This document shows, in pieces, positions 6,901 through 15,148 of a stretch of DNA of 29,700 nucleotides. Made by a program: the position numbers and the translations under genes. The stretch's first letter is position 1. Each line of letters opens with the position of its first letter. Source of the stretch: Dialister sp. UBA7295 (GTDB lineage Bacteria > Bacillota > Negativicutes > Veillonellales > Dialisteraceae); contig DKQZ01000072.1 of assembly GCA_002471975.1 (NCBI GenBank), forward strand, positions 3,360 to 33,059, given 5' to 3'. Below the pieces are notes generated by a model. The model worked only from the letters and a program-made list of their open reading frames with translations. It was not told the origin of the DNA and ran no database searches.

Positions 6901-9124
6901 TTCCGGTGATACTTGTTTCTTCAGTCACCTGGCTGCCTACGGTAATGGGTCCATTTGTGGCAGCCAAAGCTATGCCATCAGATTGAGGTCCATACAAAAC
7001 TTGTCCCTGATCAATGGAAATATTTTGTCCATCCACATGGATTCCTCTGGCTTCTTGTCCATCCCGGTCTGTATTTCCGGATCTATTGTTCAGAGTTCCA
7101 TGAACGGTGGTACTTTTTGTCTTTTCATCGCCCACATAGACGCCGGAAGATTCAGCAATTTCAACAGCCGTTTTATCGCCGTTATCCAGAGTAATGGTAT
7201 CGCCTTTAATATAGACATTACTGTTACCGTAAGATGAGATCCGTCCCGTTATGGAAACGGTTTCCGTTCCATCGCTGCCGATACTGGTAGTAGAGTTGGT
7301 CCCTGAGTCAATGGCGAAACGGTCGAACTCTTTCATTCCCGTAAGCGTAATCGTCTTCCCATCAATAGTAACGTTAGAACTATGCTGCTCCAGGGTCATT
7401 TTGTTTATTGTAACGACAGATTGATCCTTGAGTGAACCAATTCGTACATTGGAATCATGAATCGCGCTGGCTGTATCCTGAATCCTGTTTATGGTAATGG
7501 TTTTCCCGTCAATTGTTGACAGATGGTCATATGTATTAGAGTCACTCTTACCATTCGTAACATGCACTCCACCATTAATTGTCAATTCCGAGGTGGAACT
7601 GCCGATATTGAAGGTCGATCCTTCTGCGCTGATTGCATTATACGTATTTCCTTCTTTACCAATCACAATGGTCCCCGTGGAATCAATGAGCAAATGGGTG
7701 TTATTGGCTAAATTTAAGGAATAATAAGTATCTTCCGCGATAGCAGCATTTTTGCCATGAATGGCTATTTCAGAGCCGCCTTCTAAATTAAGCGTGTTTT
7801 TAATATGGGCATCATCTGCAGTAATCGTGATATGGGAAGGGCCTCCTTTTCCGCCATTCGCCTGAGAATCCACGGTACCTGCAACGATTAATTCTTTAGC
7901 GTTGATTTCTATGGTGCCATTACCATTGGCCCTGACAGAAGCTCCGATATCTACTTTATTTCCACTATCAATCGTGATCTTGCCCTCATTGATTGCCCCG
8001 ACTTCTCCAGCTATGTTTACATCCTTGTTGGCCGATATAGAAAAGGTCGTGTCTTTCCCATAGCTTTGAATATTGCCACCCTCAATTTTTACACTGCCTT
8101 CATCCGAAGTAAGGGATGTCGTACCCATCCATTTCTGATACGCGTAATCATAGAAATTCCATGAATTGGTTTCATCCTCATGGCCGGTCACAAAAGCGGA
8201 TTTAATATCGATATCATTCTTTGCATGGAGCTTGATATCACTGTTATAAATACTGGGTGCGCTGTTTACAGTGATAGAATTCCCGGAAATATCCAGATGT
8301 CCCTTGACGGCAGACAGGGAATTAAAAGTCAAATCACTGGTATTTCTATCGGTAATCGTGAGCTTGGAACCCTTTTCAGATTTGACAGATTTTATACCTT
8401 TGACTTCCCCGGAATCAATGGTTACAGTAGACTCGCCACCCGCATAAACGGAGCCGGCTCCACTCATCTGGAAGGAACCATTCTGCGCTGTCATATTCAT
8501 GACGCCGCCCCTCAGCTTCGGCTGATCATTTTCATCCTTTTCTGTATTTAATTTCGAAACATCCCCATCATAATTGACGTTCAAATACCCGACGATGGAC
8601 ACATCACCGGTTTTTGCTTCGATGATGGTCGAGTTCTTATTGTTAATTCCGGATTTGACCGTAACCCCTTCCTGACCGGTAAATGCAAATTCACTGCCGG
8701 AGTAATCATTGACACTGCCTATGGTGACCGTTTTGCCACCAACGTTAAGCTTACTTCCCCAGCTGTTTAATTCATTCACTGTCACTTTACCGGACTTTTC
8801 ATTGCCGATCGTGATATCCCCATTGTTCCATTCGCTGACTTTTTGGACTTCGATATCTTCTCCATCCGGTCCGGTAACTGTTACGTGGTGGAAGTTCGCT
8901 GCCCAGTCATCCTCATCCGCAGTAGATACAACTTCACCTTTAACGACCGTAGCAAAAGCACTTCCTCCACCAATGGTCAGAAGCGTGGCTGCCAGAAGAG
9001 CGGCGGCTCTTTTCTTAGCAGTTCCTCCTCCAATTTTTGCTTTTCCGTTTCTACTGGCGATTTCGGAAACCACCACGTACATGTGCTTCGATTTGCTCCA
9101 GATCAGCTGGTAAATATGGTTCAT
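3905..9124 (-). CDS. Classical (type Va) autotransporter, surface protein
   Basis: 1739-residue outer-membrane autotransporter. The start MNHIYQLIWSKSKHMYVVV is the extended signal peptide region typical of large autotransporters; a hydrophobic stretch (AAALLAATLLTIGGG) and an AFA-type cleavage site follow near residues 40-58. The passenger (about 60-1400) is built of irregular repeats in which phrases such as ITIGDEKT, VTIKG-L-A and VLGKDITL recur about every 60 residues, predicting a beta-helix. Residues 1474-1739 form the beta-barrel (GLWARIKGNE to the C-terminal VRFEY), which ends in Tyr rather than the more usual Phe. No protease catalytic motif was recognised, so an adhesin or biofilm role is inferred. 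The ATG at 9124 has a GGGGGAT ribosome site and begins the signal motif exactly; the longer frame from 9145 starts at TTG. It is transcribed alone, from a good promoter at 9248-9276, and ends at a strong hairpin. Confidence 0.92.
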   Translation of the reverse strand: MNHIYQLIWSKSKHMYVVVSEIASRNGKAKIGGGTAKKRAAALLAATLLTIGGGSAFATVVKGEVVSTADEDDWAANFHHVTVTGPDGEDIEVQKVSEWNNGDITIGNEKSGKVTVNELNSWGSKLNVGGKTVTIGSVNDYSGSEFAFTGQEGVTVKSGINNKNSTIIEAKTGDVSIVGYLNVNYDGDVSKLNTEKDENDQPKLRGGVMNMTAQNGSFQMSGAGSVYAGGESTVTIDSGEVKGIKSVKSEKGSKLTITDRNTSDLTFNSLSAVKGHLDISGNSITVNSAPSIYNSDIKLHAKNDIDIKSAFVTGHEDETNSWNFYDYAYQKWMGTTSLTSDEGSVKIEGGNIQSYGKDTTFSISANKDVNIAGEVGAINEGKITIDSGNKVDIGASVRANGNGTIEINAKELIVAGTVDSQANGGKGGPSHITITADDAHIKNTLNLEGGSEIAIHGKNAAIAEDTYYSLNLANNTHLLIDSTGTIVIGKEGNTYNAISAEGSTFNIGSSTSELTINGGVHVTNGKSDSNTYDHLSTIDGKTITINRIQDTASAIHDSNVRIGSLKDQSVVTINKMTLEQHSSNVTIDGKTITLTGMKEFDRFAIDSGTNSTTSIGSDGTETVSITGRISSYGNSNVYIKGDTITLDNGDKTAVEIAESSGVYVGDEKTKSTTVHGTLNNRSGNTDRDGQEARGIHVDGQNISIDQGQVLYGPQSDGIALAATNGPITVGSQVTEETSITGNLMGYAGKITVKGSDISITGSEKNQYAAVTSAGREGFSWGGNIAIGDEKTDKVNIKGGLDAKSATIDVMGRDITLDRAISDTVVKQPLAALARGSAIHMGSSEGTDNVTIQGSVLANGKEVTVLGKNITLKKSIYDSNGPYHDMAGMAQGGNLTLGDDNTESANITGNLFADGKQVVVNADTISMSGNTDELVYYSNEHNDQLKPTFALISHTGATIGRDNATAIDITGNILERGSEVKILGGTDHLNITGSNTEYTAKAYDGLIQIGSEETGKTSITQGGVAELGGQIDVKGKDITLTGNDVQLGEYPSTVYKTKQKMAAYAQGGTINIGLDSTEKALLTGNVMTLGGNINVLGKDVKVNGDSSDYAVYEQGGKIQIGSESTAKAEVNGGVRGNGSTVTVQGENVTLTQGSQENAAHSIGANITVGIDGKTKADVTGTLHAEGGEVNVLGKELTLTPGKTEKLANAKKGGKVTIGSASSTKTVMEGNLSTDERSQVEAWLNTNASVYIGTLDDKQILNDDAGVTLQLNDGGTWKETGHSNISKVLGKGGVIDLTNGKLNDSVAANVYEADGGIVSMDIDGSNGKTGDYMAAGTHSGTTGIKINPTSVDIDNAKGKVLALSVKERGSYKPANPEVESPLFWKKWTIDKRKAQDGDAETFKDSLKALGDISAENVDWYWFIDTISNMDPKTHPTTGVQTGYSADSLIYNTWRTENDKLLQRMGELRHGGSGQAGLWARIKGNEIHRDGIFGFKNKYNVYELGYDRVNRDDESGKKFTGFTFRYIDGDSRFEKGTGSNNAYGAAFYMTNMRPAGHYLDFIVRYDYFKTDYDVYNSYGNKIHGDPDANGLSASLEYGRKKQIDTKGWYVEPQTQLTMGYLHMKDYATSDGVHMEGDNVKSAVWRGGFNLGREFHMNDGRKGNAYLKANWYHEFGGAIGMDMSEGGERIHLSEGQNDTWFEYGIGATFQLDAGTHIYFDYERGVGSDYKKDWTWDFGVRFEY

Positions 9125-9247
9125 CGATTCATCCCCCGATCCCAATTATCTCCCGTTCTCCATTTGTCAGGCTCATTGACTGCTTTATTCTTATATTTTG
9201 CACGACAAAAAAATCCGGCCCACAAAATGGCAGAATAGTATAATTTT

Positions 9248-9276
9248 ATTGTAATGACGAGTAAAAGCATTGTAAA
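9248..9276 (-). promoter_or_regulatory. Sigma-A promoter of the autotransporter gene
   Basis: On the minus strand TTTACA (9276-9271), a 17-base spacer and TACAAT (9253-9248). The predicted leader is about 115 bases. It overlaps a plus-strand promoter, so the two transcripts would diverge from the same spot. Confidence 0.7.
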
Positions 9277-9299
9277 GTTACGCACGCTATAGATATAAT
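9270..9299 (+). promoter_or_regulatory. Divergent plus-strand promoter with no obvious gene
   Basis: TTGTAA (9270-9275), an 18-base spacer and a perfect TATAAT (9294-9299). No coding gene with a ribosome site follows until the aldehyde dehydrogenase at 10042, which has its own promoter. Confidence 0.4.
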
Positions 9300-9803
9300 G
9301 AATCAGCTTTTATAGAAATCTTCTCTTGATTGTACCTGCATGGAAGGAGCTTTGTGAAAATAGCCTGCATAGAAGTTCCGGCTTCCCGGTCAAGCATCAT
9401 CCTTCAGCACATTCCAGCCTCTCCTCTCATTGCTGCCCTTGAGCTCTCCCCGGGGAGAGTCTCCTGCTTGTCGATTATCTCCTTTGCCCCGGGAATCTTT
9501 GGTCAATCAGCCTCGCAGATGCCTTGTAAGAAAGATGAACCTGACCGGCCGCAAGCGGCCACTCTTCCGGGAGCGGCATGATTCTCACGAGCTTTTGCGC
9601 GCCTCCGGCTTATCCTCAATCCTTCAAAAGCGGTTCGAGAGCAGCATACGGAAGGGTGAAGCCTGACCGGCAATTTCTTTTTTTCGTCATGTGTACCCTG
9701 AACGTGTAGTGCAGGAAAGCATCAATCCCCCCCTGCCTCCCCGCAGCGGACGGGATGACTCAGAACCCGGAAGTTCCATGGGATTCCCTGATGGGAGACA
9801 ATC
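9300..9803 (+). other. Non-coding stretch downstream of an orphan promoter
   Basis: No supported coding frame (frames of 62 to 83 codons lack ribosome sites). It holds a 16-base perfect palindrome CTCTCCCCGGGGAGAG near 9446, a hairpin GGCCGCAAGCGGCC near 9549 and a seven-T run near 9675. It could be a regulatory RNA, a leader or a decayed gene. Confidence 0.3.
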
Positions 9804-9878
9804 AAAAATGGCGGCATCATATGAATTGGGCGCCGCCTTCCCGATCGCTCCGGCTGTCCCGATCATCCCGGAATCAAA
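9804..9878 (-). repeat. HT element: hairpin plus 9-base tail
   Basis: Minus-strand reading: imperfect 9-base repeats (CCCGATCAT type), joint GAAGGCGGC, hairpin GGCGGC/GCCGCC (9810-9815 with 9832-9837), then a T run. No gene is upstream of it on that strand, so a terminator role is not evident here. Confidence 0.65.
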
Positions 9879-9955
9879 GCCTGCCATCCTGCTTTTTCTT
9901 TTATTTTGAAAGTCAGCCGCGAAGTGAATCCAAGGTAATTATCCGAAACAAACAG

Positions 9956-9984
9956 TTGTCACTCCAAAAATAAGTTTCTATAAT
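9956..9984 (+). promoter_or_regulatory. Sigma-A promoter of the aldehyde dehydrogenase gene
   Basis: TTGTCA (9956-9961), a 17-base spacer and TATAAT (9979-9984), 58 bases before the start codon. Confidence 0.75.
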
Positions 9985-10041
9985 TAAGATAGTTGGATTG
10001 GACAGGAGTATTTCCTTCTGAATCCGCAAAGGAGGAATTTT

Positions 10042-11463
10042 ATGGATTTCGAAAAGATTTATATCAATGGCGAATGGATTCCCGGTGCATCGGGGAAGTT
10101 CATTGATGTGGAAAACCCGGCGACAAGGAAAATTTTCGCCAGGGTTCCTGCCGGAAATGATTTGGACGTGGACAAGGCAGCCAGAGCGGCTCATAAAGCT
10201 CTTCCAGCCTGGTCGGCTCTTCCCCTTTCTTCCCGGATTGAGCTTATGGAAAAATGGCTTGAAATTTTCAGGTCCCAGGAAGAGGAGCTCATCGATATCA
10301 CCATTAAGGAGCTGGGCTCGCCCTGGACTTTCACGAAGTCTTCCCAGGTGGAATACCAGTACGTCCGTACCCGTTCCTATATCGATCTGGCACCCACGGT
10401 TCCGATGATTGAAAAAATGGCCGCTTCCACCACTTATCGTGAACCGGTCGGCGTCATCGGCTGCATTACGCCCTGGAATTATCCTCTGGGCCAGGTCATT
10501 CAGAAAATCGTTCCGGCGCTCCTCATGGGAAATACGGTGATTTTAAAGCCATCCCAGCATACGCCCCTTTCCTCTTACTGGCTGGCCGATGCCTTTGAAA
10601 AGGCGGGCTTCCCGAAAGGCGTCTTCAATCTCATTCCGGGCCGGGGCGGCGAAGTGGGCAATGCCCTTTCTACCCATCCGTTAGTGGATATGATTTCCTT
10701 CACCGGTTCCACCGTGGGCGGCGTCAAAGTAGGCAAGAGTGCCCTGGACTCCGTGAAACATATCAGTCTGGAACTGGGCGGCAAATCGCCTTACGCCATC
10801 CTACCCCTTGCCAGCCATGACTATTCTGTGCCGATTCACCTCTGCTTCAATTCCATTTTCCTCAATTCCGGGCAGACCTGCACCGCTTTCTCAAGGCTCC
10901 TCATCCCGGAAAGTGAAAAAGAGACCATCGAGAAGCAGCTGGTGGAAATAGCCAAAGAATACACCCTGGGCGATCCGACCGATCACAAGGTAAAGCTGGG
11001 ACCGGTTTCTTCCATGGCCCAGTACACGAAGATTTCCGATTACATTCAGAAAGGCATGGATGAAGGAGCCAGACTTCTCCTCGGCGGCCTTCCGCCGGCT
11101 CCGGACCATGGCTACTATATCTATCCCACCATCTTCACGGATGTGGATAATTCCATGACCATTGCTCAGGATGAAATATTCGGACCGGTCCTCTGCGTGA
11201 TTACTTACAAGGATGAAGAAGAAGCAGTCAGGATTGCCAATGACGTCCGTTATGGCCTGAATGCCGGCGTCTATGGGCCAAAGGCAGAAGCCCTCAAAGT
11301 GGCTCACCGGATCCAGGCAGGCAACGTCTATATCAATTCCAGCCCCAGAGACACCGCAGCCCCCTTCGGAGGCTATAAAGAAAGCGGCCTCGGCCGGGAA
11401 GGCGGAGTCTATGGGATGATCGAATTCACCCAGCAGAAAGCTTTGTTCGATACAGGGGACTGA
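10042..11463 (+). CDS. NAD(P)-dependent aldehyde dehydrogenase family protein
   Basis: 473-residue member of the ALDH superfamily, which oxidises aldehydes to acids in the cytoplasm. Visible motifs: PWN with Asn146, ILKP with Lys169 for cofactor binding, FTGSTVGG (220-227), LELGGKSP with general base Glu244, the nucleophile Cys280 in NSGQTC, EIFGPV and the C-terminal PFGGYKESGLGREGG block. All catalytic residues are present and the length is usual. An AAAGGAGG ribosome site lies 7 bases before the ATG, with a good promoter upstream. It is monocistronic and followed by an HT element in terminator orientation. The substrate cannot be told from sequence. Confidence 0.93.
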   Translation: MDFEKIYINGEWIPGASGKFIDVENPATRKIFARVPAGNDLDVDKAARAAHKALPAWSALPLSSRIELMEKWLEIFRSQEEELIDITIKELGSPWTFTKSSQVEYQYVRTRSYIDLAPTVPMIEKMAASTTYREPVGVIGCITPWNYPLGQVIQKIVPALLMGNTVILKPSQHTPLSSYWLADAFEKAGFPKGVFNLIPGRGGEVGNALSTHPLVDMISFTGSTVGGVKVGKSALDSVKHISLELGGKSPYAILPLASHDYSVPIHLCFNSIFLNSGQTCTAFSRLLIPESEKETIEKQLVEIAKEYTLGDPTDHKVKLGPVSSMAQYTKISDYIQKGMDEGARLLLGGLPPAPDHGYYIYPTIFTDVDNSMTIAQDEIFGPVLCVITYKDEEEAVRIANDVRYGLNAGVYGPKAEALKVAHRIQAGNVYINSSPRDTAAPFGGYKESGLGREGGVYGMIEFTQQKALFDTGD

Positions 11464-11496
11464 AATTAGAATCAATCTTTGGCACTACAGGTAAAA

Positions 11497-11567
11497 GTTA
11501 GCAGTTATCAGTTCTCAGTTATTAGTGAAGGTGGGACCGCAATATATAAAAAGCGGTCCCTTTTATA
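11497..11567 (+). repeat. HT element, terminator of the ALDH gene
   Basis: Seven-base tail (GTTATCA type, 11497-11525), joint GAAGGTGG, hairpin GGGACCGC/GCGGTCCC (11533-11540 with 11553-11560), then TTTTATATT. It forms an inverted pair with the next element, between two convergent genes. Confidence 0.8.
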
Positions 11568-11595
11568 TTGCCTTCCTGCCCATTCCGGTCAAATT

Positions 11596-11665
11596 AAAAA
11601 TGGCCCGCTTTTCAATTTGACGCGGGCCACCACAACTGATAACTGTTAACTGTGAACTGATAACT
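11596..11665 (-). repeat. HT element, terminator of the tag operon
   Basis: Minus-strand mate of the preceding element. Hairpin GGCCCGC/GCGGGCC (11602-11608 with 11622-11628), tail of AACTGAT-type heptamers to 11665, T run on the minus strand. The stem differs from its mate while the tails are near reverse complements. Confidence 0.8.
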
Positions 11666-11705
11666 TTTTCATTTACTGTCTATCACAAAACCATATCACT
11701 AACGG

Positions 11706-12281
11706 CTACCGATATTCGCAGGAGACCACATGATCATTAATAACCCCTATCCCCTGGAGATAAGAATAGATAATGGTAGGTCCCACGAATTTGAAGCCCC
11801 GTTTTTTGAGGTCTTTGCTGACCTTTTCTGAAAGTTCGTCCCGGGCGGGCATGTCTTCTGCCCTTTCCAGATGATGATCGATAATGTTTCCTTCGGTGAA
11901 ATGCCAGATGTAAACATCGAAGGAGCCCCATTCCTTCTGTATTTCCAGAAAGGCCTTTGCATTGGAAACGGCGGAAGAAATTTTATTTTTATTCCGGATG
12001 ATTCCCGGATTATTTTGGAGTTCTTCCAGCTTTGACTCATCATAGGCTGCTACTTTGACGGGGTCGAAATCGTCAAAGGCCTTCCGGTAAGCTTCTTCTT
12101 TCATGAGGATGGTGGCCCAGGAAAGGCCGGCCTGGGCGCCTTCTAAAATGAGCATGGCAAAGAGCTCCTGGTCTTCATGGACCGGCTTTCCCCAGCGGGT
12201 GTCGTGGTATGTTTTATATTTTTCTGCGAGCTCCGGACGCATGGCGTCAAAACGCCAGTCGCAGCGTCTGATTTCTTTCAT
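11706..12281 (-). CDS. tag: DNA-3-methyladenine glycosylase I
   Basis: 191-residue base-excision repair enzyme that removes 3-methyladenine from alkylated DNA. RRCDW (Cys7), YHDTRWG (His26) and the C-terminal NDHVVSCEYR (His184, Cys188) supply the zinc-binding residues of the Tag family. EGAQAGLSWATILMKEEAYRKAF is the family's helix-hairpin-helix region, and GFKFVGPTIIYSYLQGIG is highly typical. It is last in the rlmI-carbonic anhydrase-tag operon, 6 bases after the previous stop, with a GTGAGGA ribosome site. Length and motifs are normal. Confidence 0.95.
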   Translation of the reverse strand: MKEIRRCDWRFDAMRPELAEKYKTYHDTRWGKPVHEDQELFAMLILEGAQAGLSWATILMKEEAYRKAFDDFDPVKVAAYDESKLEELQNNPGIIRNKNKISSAVSNAKAFLEIQKEWGSFDVYIWHFTEGNIIDHHLERAEDMPARDELSEKVSKDLKKRGFKFVGPTIIYSYLQGIGVINDHVVSCEYR

Positions 12282-12287
12282 AGGTCC

Positions 12288-12845
12288 TCACAAATCCCAG
12301 AGAACTTTCCCTGTCTCGATATCATAGAGAGCCCCTGTCACCATGGCATCTTTAAAAGCAGGATTTCCGTCATGGACGAAGGTTTCCTTGATTTCCTTCA
12401 CTCCTGCCTTGACGTTCAGGACACTCGCCTTCTTTTCGTCTTTTTCGCTGCCTATGGCCTTCCTGATTTCATCCGTTATGAATCCCGTGTACCCATGAGC
12501 CCCGCCGGAAAGAGCAGCTCCCACGGCACCGCAATGGGTATGGCCCAGGAGGACTACCAGTTTCGTATGAAGATGGTCTACGGCATATTCGATGGAGCCC
12601 AGTTGATGGTCATCCAGCACGTTTCCTGCCACCCGAATCACAAAAAGTTCGCCCAGGCCTGCGGAAAAGATGACCTCCGGAATGACCCTGGAGTCGGAGC
12701 AGGCAATGATGACCGCATAGGGCTCCTGACCATGGTCTGTCAGTTCTTTCCTCATTTCTTTGGAAATATTTCCACGGAAAGGCTTTTCTCCCGTGTAGAT
12801 TTCATTTCCTTCTTTTAAATAGTTCAGCGCTTCTTTTGCGTCCAT
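12288..12845 (-). CDS. Beta-class carbonic anhydrase
   Basis: 185-residue enzyme interconverting CO2 and bicarbonate in the cytoplasm. Zinc ligands are visible in CSDSR (Cys49, with the Asp51-Arg53 dyad) and HTHCGAV (His102, Cys105). GELFVIRVAGNVLDDHQLGSIEYAV is the usual dimer and active-site core. There is no signal peptide. A GAGGAGG ribosome site overlaps the stop codon of the upstream methyltransferase gene, so translation is probably coupled. Bicarbonate supply for carboxylases is the likely use; that is general knowledge of the family, not something shown by the neighbours. Confidence 0.95.
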   Translation of the reverse strand: MDAKEALNYLKEGNEIYTGEKPFRGNISKEMRKELTDHGQEPYAVIIACSDSRVIPEVIFSAGLGELFVIRVAGNVLDDHQLGSIEYAVDHLHTKLVVLLGHTHCGAVGAALSGGAHGYTGFITDEIRKAIGSEKDEKKASVLNVKAGVKEIKETFVHDGNPAFKDAMVTGALYDIETGKVLWDL

Positions 12846-12854
12846 AGGTCCTCC

Positions 12855-14072
12855 TCAGATGATCTGGAACAGGAAGAATTTCAAATAATAGGTCTCCGGG
12901 ACGGTAAGGAGAATGGGATGATCCGGCGCCTGCTGACGGCATTCGATCTGACGGAGCGTGACGCCTGCGTCATGAGCCGCTTCCTTCACCATCTGGATGA
13001 AAAGTTCTTCTTTCATGAAATGAGAACAGGAGCAGGTGGCCAGGTACCCTCCCCGGGGAAGGATTTTCATGGCTCTATAGTTGATTTCCTTATATCCCTT
13101 GAAAGCGGAGTGCACGGTCTCACTGGATTTCGTGAAAGCCGGCGGGTCGAGAATGATATAGTCGAATTCATGGCTCTTCGTCCTGTCCAGATTGGTAAGG
13201 TAGTCAAAGACGTCTGCCTTCACCGCTTTGATGGAAAGACCATTGATTTCTCCATTGTGAGATGCCATATCCACGGCTTCCTGGGAAATATCGAGAGCTG
13301 TCACCGATTCCGCTCCTCCTTTGGCCGCATTCAGGGCAAAGGCACCGGTATGGGTAAAGCAGTCCAGTACATGCCGTCCTTTGGCAATCTGCGCCGCCGC
13401 CAGGCGATTAAATTTCTGGTCCAGGAAGAAACCGGTTTTCTGGCCATTTTCCACGTCCACCGTATAGCGGATGCCATTTTCCACGATATCCACCAGAGTC
13501 TTTTCTGCGGAAGGGTCCAGCAGCTCCGACTGATAAAAGCCTTTGTACTGCTCCATGCCTTCCAGTTCCCTGATCTTCACGTCATTTCTTTCATAAATGC
13601 AGGAAACGGGCAGATTTCTTTCTCTTAAAACCTCAATGAGGCCGTCTAAAAATTCTTTCTTCCGAAGCTCCATGCCCAGGGACAGGACCTGCACCGAAAG
13701 AACGTCGCCGAAACGGTCCACCGTGAGCCCCGGCAGCTGATCCGCTTCACCAAAGACAAGGCGCATGCAGTCATAATCTTCCGGCCTCATCACCTGAAGG
13801 CGATAATCCACCGCATAGGCAGCCCGCCGTTTCCAGAAGGCTCCATCAAAATGGTCATTGGCATTGGTGGAGAAAATACGGACCCTGATCTTCGAATGGG
13901 AATTGAAGAAACCAAAGCCCATAAATTTCCCTTTGGATGAAAGGACTTTCACAATGTCCCCGGACCGGATCCCATCCTCTTCCTCTTTGACGGCACCTTC
14001 GAAAACCCAGGGATGGCCCCCTTTGACGGCAAGTTCTGCCTGCTTTCTGATGATCACTGATTTGATTTCCAT
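12855..14072 (-). CDS. Class I SAM-dependent 23S rRNA cytosine-5 methyltransferase, RlmI-like
   Basis: 405-residue protein with an N-terminal PUA-like domain (IIRKQAELAVKGGHPWVFEGAV, residues about 6-27 on) and a Rossmann methyltransferase domain. HVLDCFTHTGAFALNAAKGG binds S-adenosylmethionine, ILDPPAF is the motif IV block, and TCSCSHFM carries the likely catalytic Cys. This order is that of RlmI (YccW), which makes m5C1962 in 23S rRNA; the exact target nucleotide is inferred. The ATG at 14072 has AAGGAG 6 bases before it; the longer frame to 14093 starts at TTG and would bury the ribosome site. It is first gene of the operon with carbonic anhydrase and tag. Confidence 0.88.
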   Translation of the reverse strand: MEIKSVIIRKQAELAVKGGHPWVFEGAVKEEEDGIRSGDIVKVLSSKGKFMGFGFFNSHSKIRVRIFSTNANDHFDGAFWKRRAAYAVDYRLQVMRPEDYDCMRLVFGEADQLPGLTVDRFGDVLSVQVLSLGMELRKKEFLDGLIEVLRERNLPVSCIYERNDVKIRELEGMEQYKGFYQSELLDPSAEKTLVDIVENGIRYTVDVENGQKTGFFLDQKFNRLAAAQIAKGRHVLDCFTHTGAFALNAAKGGAESVTALDISQEAVDMASHNGEINGLSIKAVKADVFDYLTNLDRTKSHEFDYIILDPPAFTKSSETVHSAFKGYKEINYRAMKILPRGGYLATCSCSHFMKEELFIQMVKEAAHDAGVTLRQIECRQQAPDHPILLTVPETYYLKFFLFQII

Positions 14073-14131
14073 AATGGTCTCCTTGCTGTACAACTCTTTG
14101 CTCTTATTTTACCATATGGAGGAAATAGAGC

Positions 14132-14175
14132 GTTTAGCCGACAGCCGTTAGCAGTCAGCCGTTAGTCGTTAGTAC
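14132..14175. repeat. Heptamer array, GTTAGCC type
   Basis: About six imperfect copies of GTTAGCC (variants CAGTCAG, GTTAGTC) between the divergent rlmI-like and DUF2939 genes, without an attached hairpin. Confidence 0.7.
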
Positions 14176-14282
14176 CCGGCATTTCTCACCGGCCTTTGCC
14201 TAAAAAATAATGAAACGGTCCCGCTCTTTCTGGTTATGCCGGGGAAATTCCATTATAATAAAGAAAATGAAAGGAGTCTTCT

Positions 14283-14864
14283 ATGAATCTACTGAAAAAA
14301 ATCATCCTCATCCTTGTGATCATGGCCGCGGCTGCCGGCGGCTGGTATGAATTTTACTGGCGCGCGTCCCCGGCCTATGCGGCGGGAGAAATCCAGCAGG
14401 CCTGGGAACATAAGGACCTGCAGAAATTCAAAGAACGGGTGGACATGGACAAAGTCTATTCCTATGCCGTGGACGATACGGCCCTATATATGAAAGAAGA
14501 CGGAAGGAGCGAATACAAGCTGGCCGCCTCGGTCCTTAAGCTGCTTAAAAAGCAGGCGGTAGACGGGCTCGTCAAAGAAACGGAACGGCGCTTCAGGGAA
14601 GAAGGAGAAAAGAATCCCTCCGGAAAGCCGGCCCAGATCGTCTATACCGCCCTGGGCTCCGCTGCTATTTCCCTCACCGACATCGTGGATGTAAAGGAAG
14701 AAAAAGACAAAGCCTTTGTCAATGTAAAACTTCATGACAAAAAGCTGGACAAAGACTTCACCTGGAAAGTGCAGCTCGAAAAAGACGTGAACGGCGTATG
14801 GACGGCAGTCCGGATCGTGAACCTGAAAGAATATCTGGCGGAACGGAATGTGCTGAAAAAGTGA
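14283..14864 (+). CDS. DUF2939 domain protein, membrane-anchored
   Basis: 193 residues. A single N-terminal hydrophobic segment (IILILVIMAAAAGGW, about 7-21) would anchor it or act as an uncleaved signal, leaving a domain outside the inner membrane. The SPAYAAGEIQQAWEHKDLQKFKERVDMDKV block (about 29-58) is the hallmark of DUF2939 proteins, whose function is not known. An AAAGGAG ribosome site is 6 bases upstream and a TATAAT lies at about 14252. It stands alone and ends at an HT element preceded by a heptamer array. Confidence 0.8.
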   Translation: MNLLKKIILILVIMAAAAGGWYEFYWRASPAYAAGEIQQAWEHKDLQKFKERVDMDKVYSYAVDDTALYMKEDGRSEYKLAASVLKLLKKQAVDGLVKETERRFREEGEKNPSGKPAQIVYTALGSAAISLTDIVDVKEEKDKAFVNVKLHDKKLDKDFTWKVQLEKDVNGVWTAVRIVNLKEYLAERNVLKK

Positions 14865-14879
14865 GAAGCGGTTGGCGAT

Positions 14880-14942
14880 GAGCCATTAGCCGTCAGCCGT
14901 TAACAGTTAGCCGTTAGCCGTTAGCTGTTAGCCGTTAGCTGA
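14880..14942. repeat. Heptamer array, GTTAGCC type, abutting an HT element
   Basis: About nine imperfect heptamers (GTTAGCC, GTTAGCT, GTCAGCC, GTTAACA). It runs directly into the GTTATCA heptamers of the next HT element, so two heptamer families are joined head to tail. Confidence 0.75.
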
Positions 14943-14944
14943 AA

Positions 14945-15015
14945 AGTTATCAGTTATCAGTTCTTAGTTATCAGTGAAGGTGGGACCGCATCAAATGAGA
15001 AGCGGTCCTTTTTAT
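14945..15015 (+). repeat. HT element, terminator of the DUF2939 gene
   Basis: Tail of GTTATCA-type heptamers, joint GAAGGTGG, hairpin GGACCGC/GCGGTCC (14983-14989 with 15002-15008), then TTTTTATA. Near copy of the element at 11497. Confidence 0.8.
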
Positions 15016-15039
15016 AATGATTTCGTCTCACTGCCAAAT

Positions 15040-15110
15040 AAAAAATGGTCCGCTTTCCAATTTTAAGCGGACCACCACGACTCTGAACTGAGAACTGCGA
15101 ACTGATAACT
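15040..15110 (-). repeat. HT element, terminator of the DUF488 gene
   Basis: Minus-strand mate of the 14945 element: hairpin GGTCCGC/GCGGACC (15047-15053 with 15067-15073), tail of AACTGAT/AACTGAG/AACTGCG heptamers, T run on the minus strand. Confidence 0.8.
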
Positions 15111-15148
15111 TAAACCTTAAAGTCCATTCACTTAAATGGACAATACGT

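Noticed and set aside
14073..14093. Longer start of the RlmI-like gene at 14093
   Set aside because: It is a TTG codon and would place the good AAGGAG site inside the gene; the ATG at 14072 fits better.
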